From assembly GCF_012911005.2 (NCBI RefSeq), contig NZ_WTVS01000056.1, positions 1 through 35,946 on the forward strand: 35,946 nucleotides of DNA, written 5' to 3'. Below, one piece after another: positions 23,970 to 32,986 of the stretch. A program made the position numbers and the translations under genes. A model generated the notes under the pieces. That model made no database searches and had not been told where the DNA came from. It saw only the letters and a program-made list of their open reading frames with translations. Origin of the DNA: Aromatoleum toluolicum. GTDB taxonomy: Bacteria > Pseudomonadota > Gammaproteobacteria > Burkholderiales > Rhodocyclaceae. Each line of letters opens with the position of its first letter. Position 1 is the stretch's first letter.

Positions 23970-25217
23970 TCAAACTATTTCCAGTTTCGGCAGCGGAAAG
24001 ACCAAGCGAGACCTGCCCCACTCACCTCGCTTAACCAGAAAATCGCGGAAATGCCACGGCAACACCAGGAGATAATCCGGTTCCGTCGCCAGTACGTCGC
24101 CTTGAGGGACGATCGGAATCGCGGTGCCTGGTGTGTAACAGCCGTACTTGTCGGGATTCACCTCGCCGATAAGCGGCAGGTCGTCAGGGCCGATACCGCA
24201 ATACTGCAACAGCACGTTGCCTTTGGTCGAGGCTCCGAGCCCGGCGACCGACTCACCCATCGCTCGCGCGCGGGAAAGGAAGCCAAGCAGTGCGCGACGG
24301 CTTTCTGCGACGCGCGCGGCGAATTGTCGATATGCCTCGAGACCGTCGAGTCCGAGCTTTGCCTCGTCGCGGCGCAATGCGCCAAGCCGCGCAGACGGTC
24401 GCCGTTGATCATCCCGGTGCACCGCCGTGAACGAGAAGCTTCCGCCATTGATGTCGTTGAGTTCGGCGTCGACGAGCTTGAGGCCTGCGTGGTCAACCAG
24501 CCAGTCGATTTGGCGCAGCGCGTAGTACTCGAGGTGCTCGTGGCAGACTGTATCGTACGCGTTGCGCTCGAGCATAAGCGGGAGGTAGCTCTGCTCGCTC
24601 GTCCACGAGCCGCCCGGAGCAAGGATTTCGCGGATCTGGTTGACGAAGTCCTGGGGTGACGGGAGGTCGTAGAACATCGCGATCGATGTAACGATGTCGG
24701 CCCGACGGCCACCACTGGCGGCAAGGAAGGCTTTTGCGGAGAAGAAATCCGTCACGAGTTGGACATGGTCGGGATAGTAGCCGCGGAATTTCTCCGCTGA
24801 GGGATCCATGCCGATGAGCGTATGCCCCTGTTGCGGGTAAAACGAAAGGGTGGTTCCGTCATTGGCGCCGATGTCGAGTACGACCCGGTCGCCGGATTCA
24901 GGCGAGGGCGACTGCGCAAGGATGGCAGCCACTTTGCTGCGCAGATGCGCCACCATTGAAGGGTTCAGACCGGAGCGGTAGCCGTAGTGCGTTCCGTAAA
25001 GCTCGGTAGGGTCGAATTCGTTGCCGAGCTGGACCAGTCCACAACAGTTCGTGCCGACGCACTTTACAAGCTGGAGTCTGCCGCGCGGCAACACTGCGTC
25101 GGGGCTTCGCGGAAAGATGCCTGTGAATGCCTGCAGCCCAAGGTCGAGGATTGGTTCGAGCGTGGTATTGCCGCAGACGCGGCACGCGGTCAGCGGCGAA
25201 TGATCATGATCAGTCAT
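23970..25217 (-). CDS. Nucleotide-sugar C-methyltransferase (three-domain, zinc-binding)
   Basis: The 415-residue product has the layout of TylC3/TcaB9-type sugar C-methyltransferases. An N-terminal zinc site (CRVCGN and later CVGTNCCGL) is followed by a SAM-binding domain with VVLDIGANDGTTL, then CHEHLEYYAL, which holds the catalytic Glu-His pair of the family, and a C-terminal domain with GASTKGNVLLQY. These enzymes add a methyl to carbon 3 of 4-keto-6-deoxy sugars. The Gmd-type enzymes in the same operon make such keto sugars, though bound to GDP. The start at 25217 overlaps the upstream stop by 8 bases. It is the last gene of the operon and converges with the gene ending at 23888. Confidence 0.88.
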   Translation of the reverse strand: MTDHDHSPLTACRVCGNTTLEPILDLGLQAFTGIFPRSPDAVLPRGRLQLVKCVGTNCCGLVQLGNEFDPTELYGTHYGYRSGLNPSMVAHLRSKVAAILAQSPSPESGDRVVLDIGANDGTTLSFYPQQGHTLIGMDPSAEKFRGYYPDHVQLVTDFFSAKAFLAASGGRRADIVTSIAMFYDLPSPQDFVNQIREILAPGGSWTSEQSYLPLMLERNAYDTVCHEHLEYYALRQIDWLVDHAGLKLVDAELNDINGGSFSFTAVHRDDQRRPSARLGALRRDEAKLGLDGLEAYRQFAARVAESRRALLGFLSRARAMGESVAGLGASTKGNVLLQYCGIGPDDLPLIGEVNPDKYGCYTPGTAIPIVPQGDVLATEPDYLLVLPWHFRDFLVKRGEWGRSRLVFPLPKLEIV

Positions 25218-26205
25218 TGTGTGTCGTTTGGTCGAGGTTGCGGTCGATCGCCATGATCTCGGCATCGACCATGGCATGAATCATTTCCGTGAAGCTGACT
25301 GCGGGGGCCCAGCCGAGCACGTCGCGTGCCCTGCGGCTGTCTCCACATAGCGGTACGGCCTCGGGCGGCCTCGCGAGATTCGGATCGATGCTCGTAAAGG
25401 AACGGTAGTCGAGCCCTACGCGGGCAAAGGCGATCTCGCACAGGTCGTGAACGGAGTGCAGTTTGCCGGTGGCGACGACGTAGTCGTCGGCGATGTGATG
25501 CTGGAGCATGAGCCAGAGTGCACGCACGTAGTCTCCCGCGTAACCCCAGTCTCGTTGGGCATCCAGATTCCCCAGCGTGAGTGCAACGGGCAGACCGCGG
25601 TATGCGCGCGCGGCAGCGATGGCGACTTTGCGCGTGACCATTTCGTGGGCGCGGCGCGGGCTTTCGTGGTTATAGAGAACGGCGTTGCAGGCAAACATGC
25701 CGTGTCGTTCGCGGTAGGTCCGGACCGCCACGTGAGCAAAGAGCTTGGCCGCGCCATATGGATTGCGCGGCCTGAATGCCGTGGTTTCGTCCTGGGGGCT
25801 GACAGTCGCATTGCCGAACATTTCGCTGCTGCCGGCTTGGCAGAAGCGCGTACGGGGCGACGTTTGCCTGAGAATTTCGAGTATCTGTGCGACGACGACC
25901 CCGTTTTCGATTCCCATTTCTGCCGGGGCGTCGAACAGTGTCGCGCTGGAGGCTCGGGCGGCGAGGTTATAGAACTCGGCGGGCGCACATCTCCGGGCCA
26001 GTTCTTCGAGCGCGCTTGTGTCGCGCAGGTCAGCCTGCGTGATCTCGATCTGGCGATCGAGGTGCCGCAGCCGTTCGTAGCCTGTGGGCGCATGACGGAC
26101 GACGGCGATGACCTGATAGCCACGACCGACCAGCCATTCGGCAAGATAGGAGCCGTCTTGGCCGCCGGCGCCGGTAATTATCGCTGTGGGAGGGGATACG
26201 GTCAT
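25210..26205 (-). CDS. NAD-dependent sugar epimerase/dehydratase, GDP-mannose 4,6-dehydratase-like
   Basis: The 331-residue product is an extended short-chain dehydrogenase with the nucleotide site GAGGQDGSYLAEWL and Tyr/Lys in NPYGAAK. NLDAQRDWGYAGDYVRALW and YNHESPRR are Gmd-type signatures. In Gmd the active-site loop reads S-T-S-E-L; here it reads GSSEMFG, so Ser stands for the catalytic Thr while Glu is kept. With a typical Gmd also present (30702-31802) this one may work on a related GDP-sugar or as a reductase on the Gmd product. The frame starts further up with TTG; the ATG at 26205 lies 10 bases after the upstream stop but has no clear ribosome site. Confidence 0.82.
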   Translation of the reverse strand: MTVSPPTAIITGAGGQDGSYLAEWLVGRGYQVIAVVRHAPTGYERLRHLDRQIEITQADLRDTSALEELARRCAPAEFYNLAARASSATLFDAPAEMGIENGVVVAQILEILRQTSPRTRFCQAGSSEMFGNATVSPQDETTAFRPRNPYGAAKLFAHVAVRTYRERHGMFACNAVLYNHESPRRAHEMVTRKVAIAAARAYRGLPVALTLGNLDAQRDWGYAGDYVRALWLMLQHHIADDYVVATGKLHSVHDLCEIAFARVGLDYRSFTSIDPNLARPPEAVPLCGDSRRARDVLGWAPAVSFTEMIHAMVDAEIMAIDRNLDQTTHND

Positions 26206-26215
26206 CGCAGGGGTT

Positions 26216-27070
26216 TCAGAACGTCCGAGTGATGCCAAGCCAGCGCTTGGTTCTCTGGAGCCTGCGCTTCAGGGTCGGGTGGGCCGTCAGCCACGGCCTG
26301 AGGCTGGTCAGTAATGCCTCGACGGGGACGCGCAGGGTACGGCGCAGTGGGCCCGTTGCGACACGCCAGGCGATGTAGGCGCGGTTTGCCGGAGTATCGA
26401 ATGCCCGGTCGCCGATCGCGGCATACCAATCATTGACGCCGCTGCGGAAGACGCGGCGATATCCGTGCATCTGCATCCAGTCGGGGATGTGGGAATCGGC
26501 ATAGTCCGAGTTGTCCTCGACGATCAGGAGACGTGGCGCCCAGCGCCGGATGTCGAACCCGGTCAGGACGCTTGCTTCATGTCCTTCGACATCGATGGAC
26601 ACGACGTCCGGACGTCCGTCGATGCCCGCTTCCTCGAGCAGCGTATCGAGCCGAGTGGTCCGGACGGCAACTTCCCGTGTCGTGTAGCCCGCGGCTTTGA
26701 TCCGCTCGCGATTTGACTGCGCCAGTCCGATTCCGGACATCCCGTCTGCCCCCGGTGCCCCGCCGACTATTGTGAGGACAGCCTTACCCTCTTCATGCGA
26801 GAGCGCGCACTCGAAGACCTCCGACGTGCGGTTCGCTCGCGCCAGAGCTGCGAGGCTCGGATTTGGTTCGACGAGGATGCAGCGCCAGCCCAACTGTTCG
26901 AGCAATTTCGAGTTACTGCCGATGATGCCATCGTGGGCGCCGATGTCGACGATCACGCGTCCCGTTGCATTCGGGAATATGTCAGACAGCAGCGCGTCTT
27001 CGCCGAACTGTGCATAGCGGACCGGGGTTCGGCGCAGGGCTTGGTGGTAGTGATGACGTAGGCTGGTCAT
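26216..27070 (-). CDS. FkbM-family methyltransferase
   Basis: The 284-residue product has the FkbM SAM-binding pattern: VIVDIGAHDGIIGSNSKLLE, ILVEPNPSLAALARAN and, near residue 150, VVSIDVEGHEASVLTGFD. FkbM enzymes usually O-methylate sugars or similar groups, so it may place a methyl on the glycan made by this operon. Residues past about 190 are specific to this protein and rich in Arg. The open frame extends to 27496 but that is a shadow of the flippase gene. The ATG at 27070 overlaps the flippase TGA by 4 bases and begins just before the conserved region (RYAQFGEDALL). Confidence 0.88.
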   Translation of the reverse strand: MTSLRHHYHQALRRTPVRYAQFGEDALLSDIFPNATGRVIVDIGAHDGIIGSNSKLLEQLGWRCILVEPNPSLAALARANRTSEVFECALSHEEGKAVLTIVGGAPGADGMSGIGLAQSNRERIKAAGYTTREVAVRTTRLDTLLEEAGIDGRPDVVSIDVEGHEASVLTGFDIRRWAPRLLIVEDNSDYADSHIPDWMQMHGYRRVFRSGVNDWYAAIGDRAFDTPANRAYIAWRVATGPLRRTLRVPVEALLTSLRPWLTAHPTLKRRLQRTKRWLGITRTF

Positions 27071-28581
27071 TGCGAAATGGGACGCGTGTTCCGCCACGCC
27101 AGCACTTCCTTGAGGCACTGCGGCGTGGCGATGAAGGCGGCGGTGGCGCCGAGGACGAGAATGCCGCACAGCATCGCGCCCAGCGCCTGGCGCGATTCGG
27201 GCACAGGCAGCGCAGTCGCGAGCGCACACACGAGCACAGCGGCGAGAATCGGCCGTAGCACGTCCTGCAAGAGTCCTTCCAACGGGTGTGTTTCGGGAGC
27301 GTTGTTCGTCATGGAGTACAGGTTCGCTGCCACGTAGGCCAGATTGAATGTGAGCCAAGCAAACGCCGCGCCAGGCGGGCCGAATTCGCTTGCGCCGAAC
27401 CATAGCGCGGGAAGCATGGCGCAGAGCGATGCGAGATTGATTCGGATGGGAATCTGCGGCCAGCCGCGTGCGATCTGCCAAGTGTACGGGACGCACATGA
27501 GGCCATTAAGAAAGGCCCCTGCCATCAGCAGTGCGAGTGCCAGACCGACCTCCTCAGCCAGCCTGGCGTTGCCGCTCCAGGCAGCGAGTATTTCGTCGCC
27601 GAATGTGAGAGCCAGGGCGGTCGGCGCAGCGAGCGCGACGGCAAGCCAGCGGGATGTCCGCCGATAGAGCGCGATTGCGCCCGGGGTCGGTCCGTGGGCG
27701 AGTGCGTGGGACAGTTCCGGCAGCAGTGCGGCAGAAATTGGCGAAACGATGAATTGCGGTATCGTTGCGACGGCAGCGGCGGCCATGTAGTACCCATATT
27801 TATCCAGTGGCAACCATGCCGACAGCAGCAGCTTATCTACCTGCGTCACGATGATCGCCAGGACGGCGAGAATCGACATTCCGCCGGCGAAACGACTTAC
27901 CTGGGCGATCGCCGCGAGTTTCGGCCGGCCGCCGCGCAGCTCCGGAGGGGCGGCGCGGCGCAGCGCGAGTGCGAGCGTGAGGGAATGGGCGATGCTGCAT
28001 GTCGCGTTCCAGAGGAAGAAAGCAGCGGGCGTCGGTGAGACCTTCCACAGGATGAGGACGGACCCGACTCCCCGCAGGGTCGCAAAGATGGCACCCGCTG
28101 CCGCGGTCCAGGTCTGCCGGTTGAGACCGGCGAGGGTTCCGCTGTACAGCAGGACCGGCCATTGGGCGGCGACCGCGAGGCCTGCGAGGCCCATCGCGAG
28201 GGTGACCTGCTCCTGCGGGAGGCTATCCGGTCGAAGCCAGCCTGATGCGGTGAGGGTGAAGACGGACCAGAGGCTGGTTGCGATGATTAACGCAGTGGCC
28301 CATGTCACAGCTTCCGCTGTGGCCGTCAGGTCCTTGAGTGCAGCAAGTCTTGAAGCTAGCCCTGAAGCGCGTGAAAGCTCGCGCGTCATCGTTGGGCTCA
28401 GCCCGAGATCGAGCAGTTGCACGATCATGGACAGCGAGAGGTACAGACCCACGAGACCGTACGCCTCGGGGCCGAGAAATGCGAGATACGCGGGCACCAG
28501 AGCAAACCACAGCACCCCCGCCCACGTCCGCGCGAGGAGATTTGCCGCCACGTTGCGTCCGAAATTGCGTTGCGTGTTCAC
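27067..28581 (-). CDS. Wzx-like polysaccharide flippase (MOP superfamily)
   Basis: The 504-residue protein is hydrophobic throughout with 12 to 14 membrane segments, beginning MNTQRNFGRNVAANLLART and including LVGLYLSLSMIVQLLDLGLS, the usual opening of O-antigen/exopolysaccharide flippases. It would turn lipid-linked oligosaccharides from the cytoplasmic to the periplasmic face. The start is GTG and overlaps the preceding stop as GTGA. It is placed after two GT2 genes and before the FkbM gene with 4-base overlaps on both sides, so these genes are strictly co-translated. No Wzy polymerase or chain-length regulator is seen in the window. Confidence 0.87.
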   Translation of the reverse strand: MNTQRNFGRNVAANLLARTWAGVLWFALVPAYLAFLGPEAYGLVGLYLSLSMIVQLLDLGLSPTMTRELSRASGLASRLAALKDLTATAEAVTWATALIIATSLWSVFTLTASGWLRPDSLPQEQVTLAMGLAGLAVAAQWPVLLYSGTLAGLNRQTWTAAAGAIFATLRGVGSVLILWKVSPTPAAFFLWNATCSIAHSLTLALALRRAAPPELRGGRPKLAAIAQVSRFAGGMSILAVLAIIVTQVDKLLLSAWLPLDKYGYYMAAAAVATIPQFIVSPISAALLPELSHALAHGPTPGAIALYRRTSRWLAVALAAPTALALTFGDEILAAWSGNARLAEEVGLALALLMAGAFLNGLMCVPYTWQIARGWPQIPIRINLASLCAMLPALWFGASEFGPPGAAFAWLTFNLAYVAANLYSMTNNAPETHPLEGLLQDVLRPILAAVLVCALATALPVPESRQALGAMLCGILVLGATAAFIATPQCLKEVLAWRNTRPISQ

Positions 28582-29612
28582 GGCGCCCGGCCCAGGCTTC
28601 CGCTGAGGCAGCGTGCGGGGCGTCCGCCTGCGCTGGCCAGATCGACGAGATCGAGCGTCGCCTGCGGCTGGACCAATCGAATGTACAGGATCGCCAGTAG
28701 CCGCAATGGAGCGCGTGGGAGGTGCGCCACCAGACGGGCCGCCATGCGTCGTAATGGGGAGCAGACTTGTGCGGCGACGATGGTCTGAAACCCGTTGACG
28801 TCATATGCATTCTTTGCGCGGTAAAGCAGCAGCGATTTCAGTTTTCGTGCCGGGTAGCGCGGCACGACGGCGGCCTTGGCGCTGTCGGCGAGGGCAGGAA
28901 AGGACCAGATAAGGTCGGGCCATCGCTTCATCCAGATCTCGAACTGGCGCGGCCGCCAAGAGCCGACGCCATAGCGAATGAGGATTTCGGGCTGGACGAG
29001 CAAGCGTGCAGGGCCGGGCAGGGGAGCCTGGAAGATCATGCCGACGTGCACGAACATCGTTCCCCAGTAGGGCTGGGGGTCGCGGGCAAGCCACACATCG
29101 CGTCGAATGACGACGCAACCGATGAAGCTGAGGCATTGGCCGGCGATCCGGAGTAGTTCTGTCTGTTCTCCCGGCTGCAGGGTCAGTGATTTGTCCAGGG
29201 CCATCATCGCAGGCACGAGCTCGCGTCGCAGATCGGGGCCATGGACCGCTGCGTTGGCGACCACGAGCGCCGGTTCGTCGGCCAGATGCCTGCGCATGCG
29301 TTCGACCGCGCCCGGTTGGATCAGGTCGTCGTCCGAGAAAAGCCAGCAGTACTGCCCTGTCGCAAGTTCCACCGCATGGCAGAAGTCGCGATCGAGTCCG
29401 GAATTTTCCTCGCGGTGGAAATAGCGCAACGGCGGATGATGTGCCTCGAGTTCGGCTGCGATGCGTGCGCACACTCCGTCGGTGCCGGCGTCGACGACGA
29501 CGACCTCCACGTCCGCGTCCGCCTGAGCGAGCAGGCATTCGAGCGTTTCGCGGATCACTTCGCCCCGGTTGAAGGTTGTGATACAGAAGGAAATCAGCGG
29601 GCTGGCTGTCAT
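28578..29612 (-). CDS. GT2 glycosyltransferase, abequosyltransferase-like
   Basis: The 344-residue product starts with ISFCITTFNRGEVIRETLE, has VVDAGTDG and the metal-binding FSDDDLIQPGAVERM near residue 95, and IGCVVIRRDVW in the acceptor part. FSDDDxxxPGA is typical of GT2 enzymes similar to abequosyltransferases, which transfer deoxy sugars. The C-terminal part has an amphipathic, Arg- and Leu-rich stretch (about 285-330) that may bind the membrane. The frame opens further upstream; the ATG at 29612 overlaps the preceding TGA as ATGA and begins right before the first strand. Confidence 0.85.
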   Translation of the reverse strand: MTASPLISFCITTFNRGEVIRETLECLLAQADADVEVVVVDAGTDGVCARIAAELEAHHPPLRYFHREENSGLDRDFCHAVELATGQYCWLFSDDDLIQPGAVERMRRHLADEPALVVANAAVHGPDLRRELVPAMMALDKSLTLQPGEQTELLRIAGQCLSFIGCVVIRRDVWLARDPQPYWGTMFVHVGMIFQAPLPGPARLLVQPEILIRYGVGSWRPRQFEIWMKRWPDLIWSFPALADSAKAAVVPRYPARKLKSLLLYRAKNAYDVNGFQTIVAAQVCSPLRRMAARLVAHLPRAPLRLLAILYIRLVQPQATLDLVDLASAGGRPARCLSGSLGRAP

Positions 29613-30622
29613 GGTCGGTTTGGGGGGCGAGCCATTTGCGACGGCGCCCGGTCGTCCTCGTCGGCTGCAAGAAGATCGAACATGATGCTGTGCCAGTTGC
29701 GGCTGCTGCGGCGATATCCGCCATCGAGCCATTCACCGACGACGGGTATCCAGCGGCGCAGACGAGAAGAGGGCCATTGGAGACGACGTTCGAGATGGGC
29801 AAGCTTTGCCAGGATGGATGCGCGTGCCGACGTCGTGATGCGCGCGGGGCCCAGGCGCTCCAGCAACGTTTGCAGGCGGTCGATTTCGCCGCGAAGGTAG
29901 GTCTGCCGGGGCAGGGCGCGTGCAGCGCGCATTTTGTCCGCAAGGCCCTTCCGGGTGCCGCCGATCGCGTTCGATGTGTGCTGCCGGTACAGGACGAGCG
30001 CATCATCGACGGCCACGAGACCGCCGCCCGCGCCGGCCAGCATCGCCAGCCATTCGTCGTGCATCCAGCCTGCGGGAATGGGTAGTGCCGTGGCGCGCAG
30101 TCCGCTGCGGAACATGAGCGTGGCGCCGGTCACGACAGGCTGCCTGACAAGCACCGCGACGGCATTGCCGGCCCTGAAGGCGTGACGGTCCGCATCGCCG
30201 AACCCGATCGACTGCCAGACCGTGCGCCTCAATGGATCGAGTTCGCTCGAGACCAGTCGTGCATCGCTGAAGGCAGCCTGGGCTTCGGGGCGGCTTTCCA
30301 ATGCCTGTTCGAGCCGAGCGAGCTTGTGCGGGAGCCACACGTCATCCTGATCGGACAAAGCGATATAGTCGCTGCTGCACTGTGTGATCGCCTGGGCGAA
30401 ATTCGCCGTAATCCCGAGTCGTCGAGGGTTGCAGGTGATGCGGACGGGGAATGGGGCATTCTTTGCGAATGCGCTGAGGAGCGTTGTCGTGGCGTCGGAA
30501 GAGGCATCGTCGCAGATGACCACTTCGTCGGGAGCGCGGTGCTGATCGAGGTAGCTTCGCAACTGATCGCCGAGGTAGGCCTCGCCGTTGCACGTGCATA
30601 GCGCGATCGATATCTTGTTCAT
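29609..30622 (-). CDS. GT2 glycosyltransferase (rhamnosyltransferase-like)
   Basis: The 337-residue product begins MNKISIALCTCNGEAYLGDQ and has VVICDDASSDATTTLL and YIALSDQDDVWLPHKL, the DxD region in the form common among rhamnosyltransferase-type GT2 enzymes. DEWLAMLAGAGG near residue 190 carries the likely catalytic acid. It would add one sugar, perhaps a 6-deoxy-hexose made by the adjacent Gmd, to the lipid-linked glycan on the cytoplasmic face. It lies 79 bases after gmd and overlaps the next GT2 gene by 4 bases. Confidence 0.86.
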   Translation of the reverse strand: MNKISIALCTCNGEAYLGDQLRSYLDQHRAPDEVVICDDASSDATTTLLSAFAKNAPFPVRITCNPRRLGITANFAQAITQCSSDYIALSDQDDVWLPHKLARLEQALESRPEAQAAFSDARLVSSELDPLRRTVWQSIGFGDADRHAFRAGNAVAVLVRQPVVTGATLMFRSGLRATALPIPAGWMHDEWLAMLAGAGGGLVAVDDALVLYRQHTSNAIGGTRKGLADKMRAARALPRQTYLRGEIDRLQTLLERLGPARITTSARASILAKLAHLERRLQWPSSRLRRWIPVVGEWLDGGYRRSSRNWHSIMFDLLAADEDDRAPSQMARPPNRP

Positions 30623-30701
30623 GGTGCCGGGGCGGCTTTGCGGTCGATGTGCGCAGGGGCAAGGAATTGTCCTGCCGCCTTCGGGAGTTGTGCCGTACGC
30701 G

Positions 30702-31802
30702 TCACGTGTGGGGCGTCGTGTCGATGCGCGATCGCTCGAGCGCGGCAGCTGCTAGGTCGTGGTTGGCCATGTCGGCCACCAGCTGTTCGAAGCCGATGCG
30801 GGGTTCCCAGCCCAACTCTTCACGCGCACGCGACGCGTCCCCGAGAAGGGTCTCGACTTCGGCCGGGCGGAAGTAGCGTGGGTCTATGCGCACGACGGTC
30901 TGGCCAGCTTGCACATGCAAGCCGTCGCGCATGACCGCGCCCACCCGTCCGCATTCGTGGACGCCTTCGCCGTACCAGTCGATGGCAAAGCCCATGTGGC
31001 GGGCAGTGGCCTCGACGAATTCGCGCACCGTGTGTTGCTCACCCGTCGCGATGACATAGTCGCGTGCCTCTTCCTGCTGCAGCATCAGCCACTGCATCTC
31101 GACATAGTCGCGTGCGTCGCCCCAATCGCGGCGTGCGTCGAGGTTGCCCAGGAAGACGCAGTTCTCCAGTCCGTGTGCGACGCGGGCGAGACCGCGCGTG
31201 ATCTTGCGCGTGACGAACAGTTCGCCGCGTTTGGGTGACTCATGGTTGAACAGGATGCCATTGCATGCGTACAGGCCATAGGCTTCCCGGTAGTTGATCG
31301 TAATCCAGTAAGCATAAAGCTTGGCGACGCCGTAAGGGGATCGCGGGTAGAACGGCGTCGTTTCGCGTTGCGGCGTTTCCTGAACCTTGCCGAAGAGCTC
31401 GGAAGTGGATGCCTGGTAGAAGCGTGTCTTGCTGACCAGTCCAAGCGTGCGGATCGCTTCGAGGAGGCGAAGTGGACCGAGCGCATCGGCGTTGGCAGTG
31501 TATTCCGGCTGCTCGAAAGACACAGCGACATGGCTTTGCGCAGCCAGATTGTAGATCTCGTCCGGTTGCACTTTGGCGACGACATTGAGCAGGCTGCTCG
31601 AATCCGTCATGTCGCCGTGATGGAGGAATAGTTTCGCGTCCGGGTCGTGCGAATCGCGGTATATATGATCGATTCTGGCCGTATTGAACAGGGAGGTGCG
31701 ACGACGAATGCCATGGACTTCGTAGCCTTTTTGCAGAAGGAGATCGGCGAGATAAGCACCGTCCTGGCCGGTGATGCCCGTGATCAATGCGCGTTTGCTC
31801 AT
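30702..31802 (-). CDS. gmd: GDP-mannose 4,6-dehydratase
   Basis: The 366-residue product is a textbook Gmd: nucleotide site [45 protein letters not shown], the active-site loop [11 protein letters not shown] with Thr and Glu, [10 protein letters not shown] with the Tyr/Lys pair, and [19 protein letters not shown]. It converts GDP-D-mannose to GDP-4-keto-6-deoxymannose, precursor of GDP-rhamnose, GDP-fucose and related sugars. The ATG follows an AGGTT-like site. The 161 bases before it (31803-31963) hold nothing I can name; a promoter may lie there, as this is one of the larger gaps in the operon. Confidence 0.95.
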   Translation of the reverse strand: MSKRALITGITGQDGAYLADLLLQKGYEVHGIRRRTSLFNTARIDHIYRDSHDPDAKLFLHHGDMTDSSSLLNVVAKVQPDEIYNLAAQSHVAVSFEQPEYTANADALGPLRLLEAIRTLGLVSKTRFYQASTSELFGKVQETPQRETTPFYPRSPYGVAKLYAYWITINYREAYGLYACNGILFNHESPKRGELFVTRKITRGLARVAHGLENCVFLGNLDARRDWGDARDYVEMQWLMLQQEEARDYVIATGEQHTVREFVEATARHMGFAIDWYGEGVHECGRVGAVMRDGLHVQAGQTVVRIDPRYFRPAEVETLLGDASRAREELGWEPRIGFEQLVADMANHDLAAAALERSRIDTTPHT

Positions 31803-31963
31803 CCGGAACCTGCTTCCACAAAAATGGCGTCGAGACCATTCGGTCAGATGCGCCGGGTCAATCAGAGTTGCATAACTTAGTCCGCAATTTTCGCACGAAC
31901 GGCCCGCGGAATTGCGCCTGCAACTTCATTTCGGTGAACGTGAACCGAGACAGGTACTCAACC

Positions 31964-32986
31964 TTAGCGTAGTCCCGGCAATCCATGCCTGACCGCGAGC
32001 TGCAGCTTGCGCGAATATGGCAGAAAGCCGCGTAAGTAAGAGATGGAGCCAATCTTGCGCTTGCTTTGGACGGCCTGCCGCTCCAGCAATAGCTGTGAGT
32101 ATGTGCTGGCGAGGGTCCGATAGACGTTGGCGTAGATTTCGCGCCATATGCGCAGTTCCCTGCGCGCGAGCGCAAGCACGATTCCCTCGGTTGCGAGTGT
32201 CAGAAGGTGCAATGGGAGCAGCAGCCACATCCAGGGGCCGGGTGTGCAGATCGCCAGGACGAAAGTCTTATTGCGCTCGCTAAGGCGTCGGCGGCGATAG
32301 GTGCTGGCGAGCTTGCCGCCAGAGGCGCGGTTGCCGCCGAAACTTTGTCCCTGCCGATGCCGGTAGGCGCTGCCTGCAGTCACTTCGACCGGATAGCCCG
32401 CAAGGCGTGCGCGGCAGCAGAGGTACATGTCTTCCGCGATCGATTCGAACCATTCGGGGAAGCCGCCGAGCTCGTGCCATAGCTTGCGCGGGATCCACAG
32501 GCAGGCGCCGATGACCATCGCGACATCGGTACGGTCCGGCGCGAGGTTCGGAACGGGGTTGTAGAAGGGGTCGAGCAGGCAGCCGCGATCGACGAGTACG
32601 TTCGTCTCCCAGTCGTATTGCGGCAGGGTGAGGATGCCTGGCGGTTGCTGGCGGCGGGCATGGGCGAACAGGGTCGACAGGGCGTCCGGGGCGAGGGCGG
32701 CGTCGTTGTTGAGCAGCAGCAGGTAGTCGCCGCGGGCGCGGTCGGCGAGGCGGTTGTTGGCGATGCAGAAGCCGACGTTCGTGGTGCTCGTGATCACCTC
32801 GACCTGCGGGTAGCGCGCGTGCAGCACGGCGAGCGATGCGTCGGTCGAGGCATCGTCGTGGACAAGGATTTCGAACGCGAAATCGCAGTCCTGGGCGAGG
32901 ATGGAGTCGATGCAGTCGGCGAGCAGCGATTCGCCGTTGTAATTGGCGATGCAGATCGAGCAGGTCGGTGCGCTCATGGTCTTCAC
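31964..32986 (-). CDS. GT2 glycosyltransferase with C-terminal membrane segments
   Basis: The 340-residue product has CSICIANYNGESLLADC, LVHDDASTDASLAVL, the metal site LLLNNDAALAPD and the catalytic AEDMYLCCRARLAGY, all typical of rhamnosyl-type GT2 enzymes. About 30 hydrophobic residues near 245-275 (WMWLLLPLHLLTLATEG) probably hold it on the inner membrane. The start given is a GTG that overlaps the upstream TGA and follows AGGG; an ATG three codons later (32977) is equally possible. It acts in the same glycan pathway as its neighbours; donor and acceptor cannot be told. Confidence 0.87.
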   Translation of the reverse strand: MKTMSAPTCSICIANYNGESLLADCIDSILAQDCDFAFEILVHDDASTDASLAVLHARYPQVEVITSTTNVGFCIANNRLADRARGDYLLLLNNDAALAPDALSTLFAHARRQQPPGILTLPQYDWETNVLVDRGCLLDPFYNPVPNLAPDRTDVAMVIGACLWIPRKLWHELGGFPEWFESIAEDMYLCCRARLAGYPVEVTAGSAYRHRQGQSFGGNRASGGKLASTYRRRRLSERNKTFVLAICTPGPWMWLLLPLHLLTLATEGIVLALARRELRIWREIYANVYRTLASTYSQLLLERQAVQSKRKIGSISYLRGFLPYSRKLQLAVRHGLPGLR

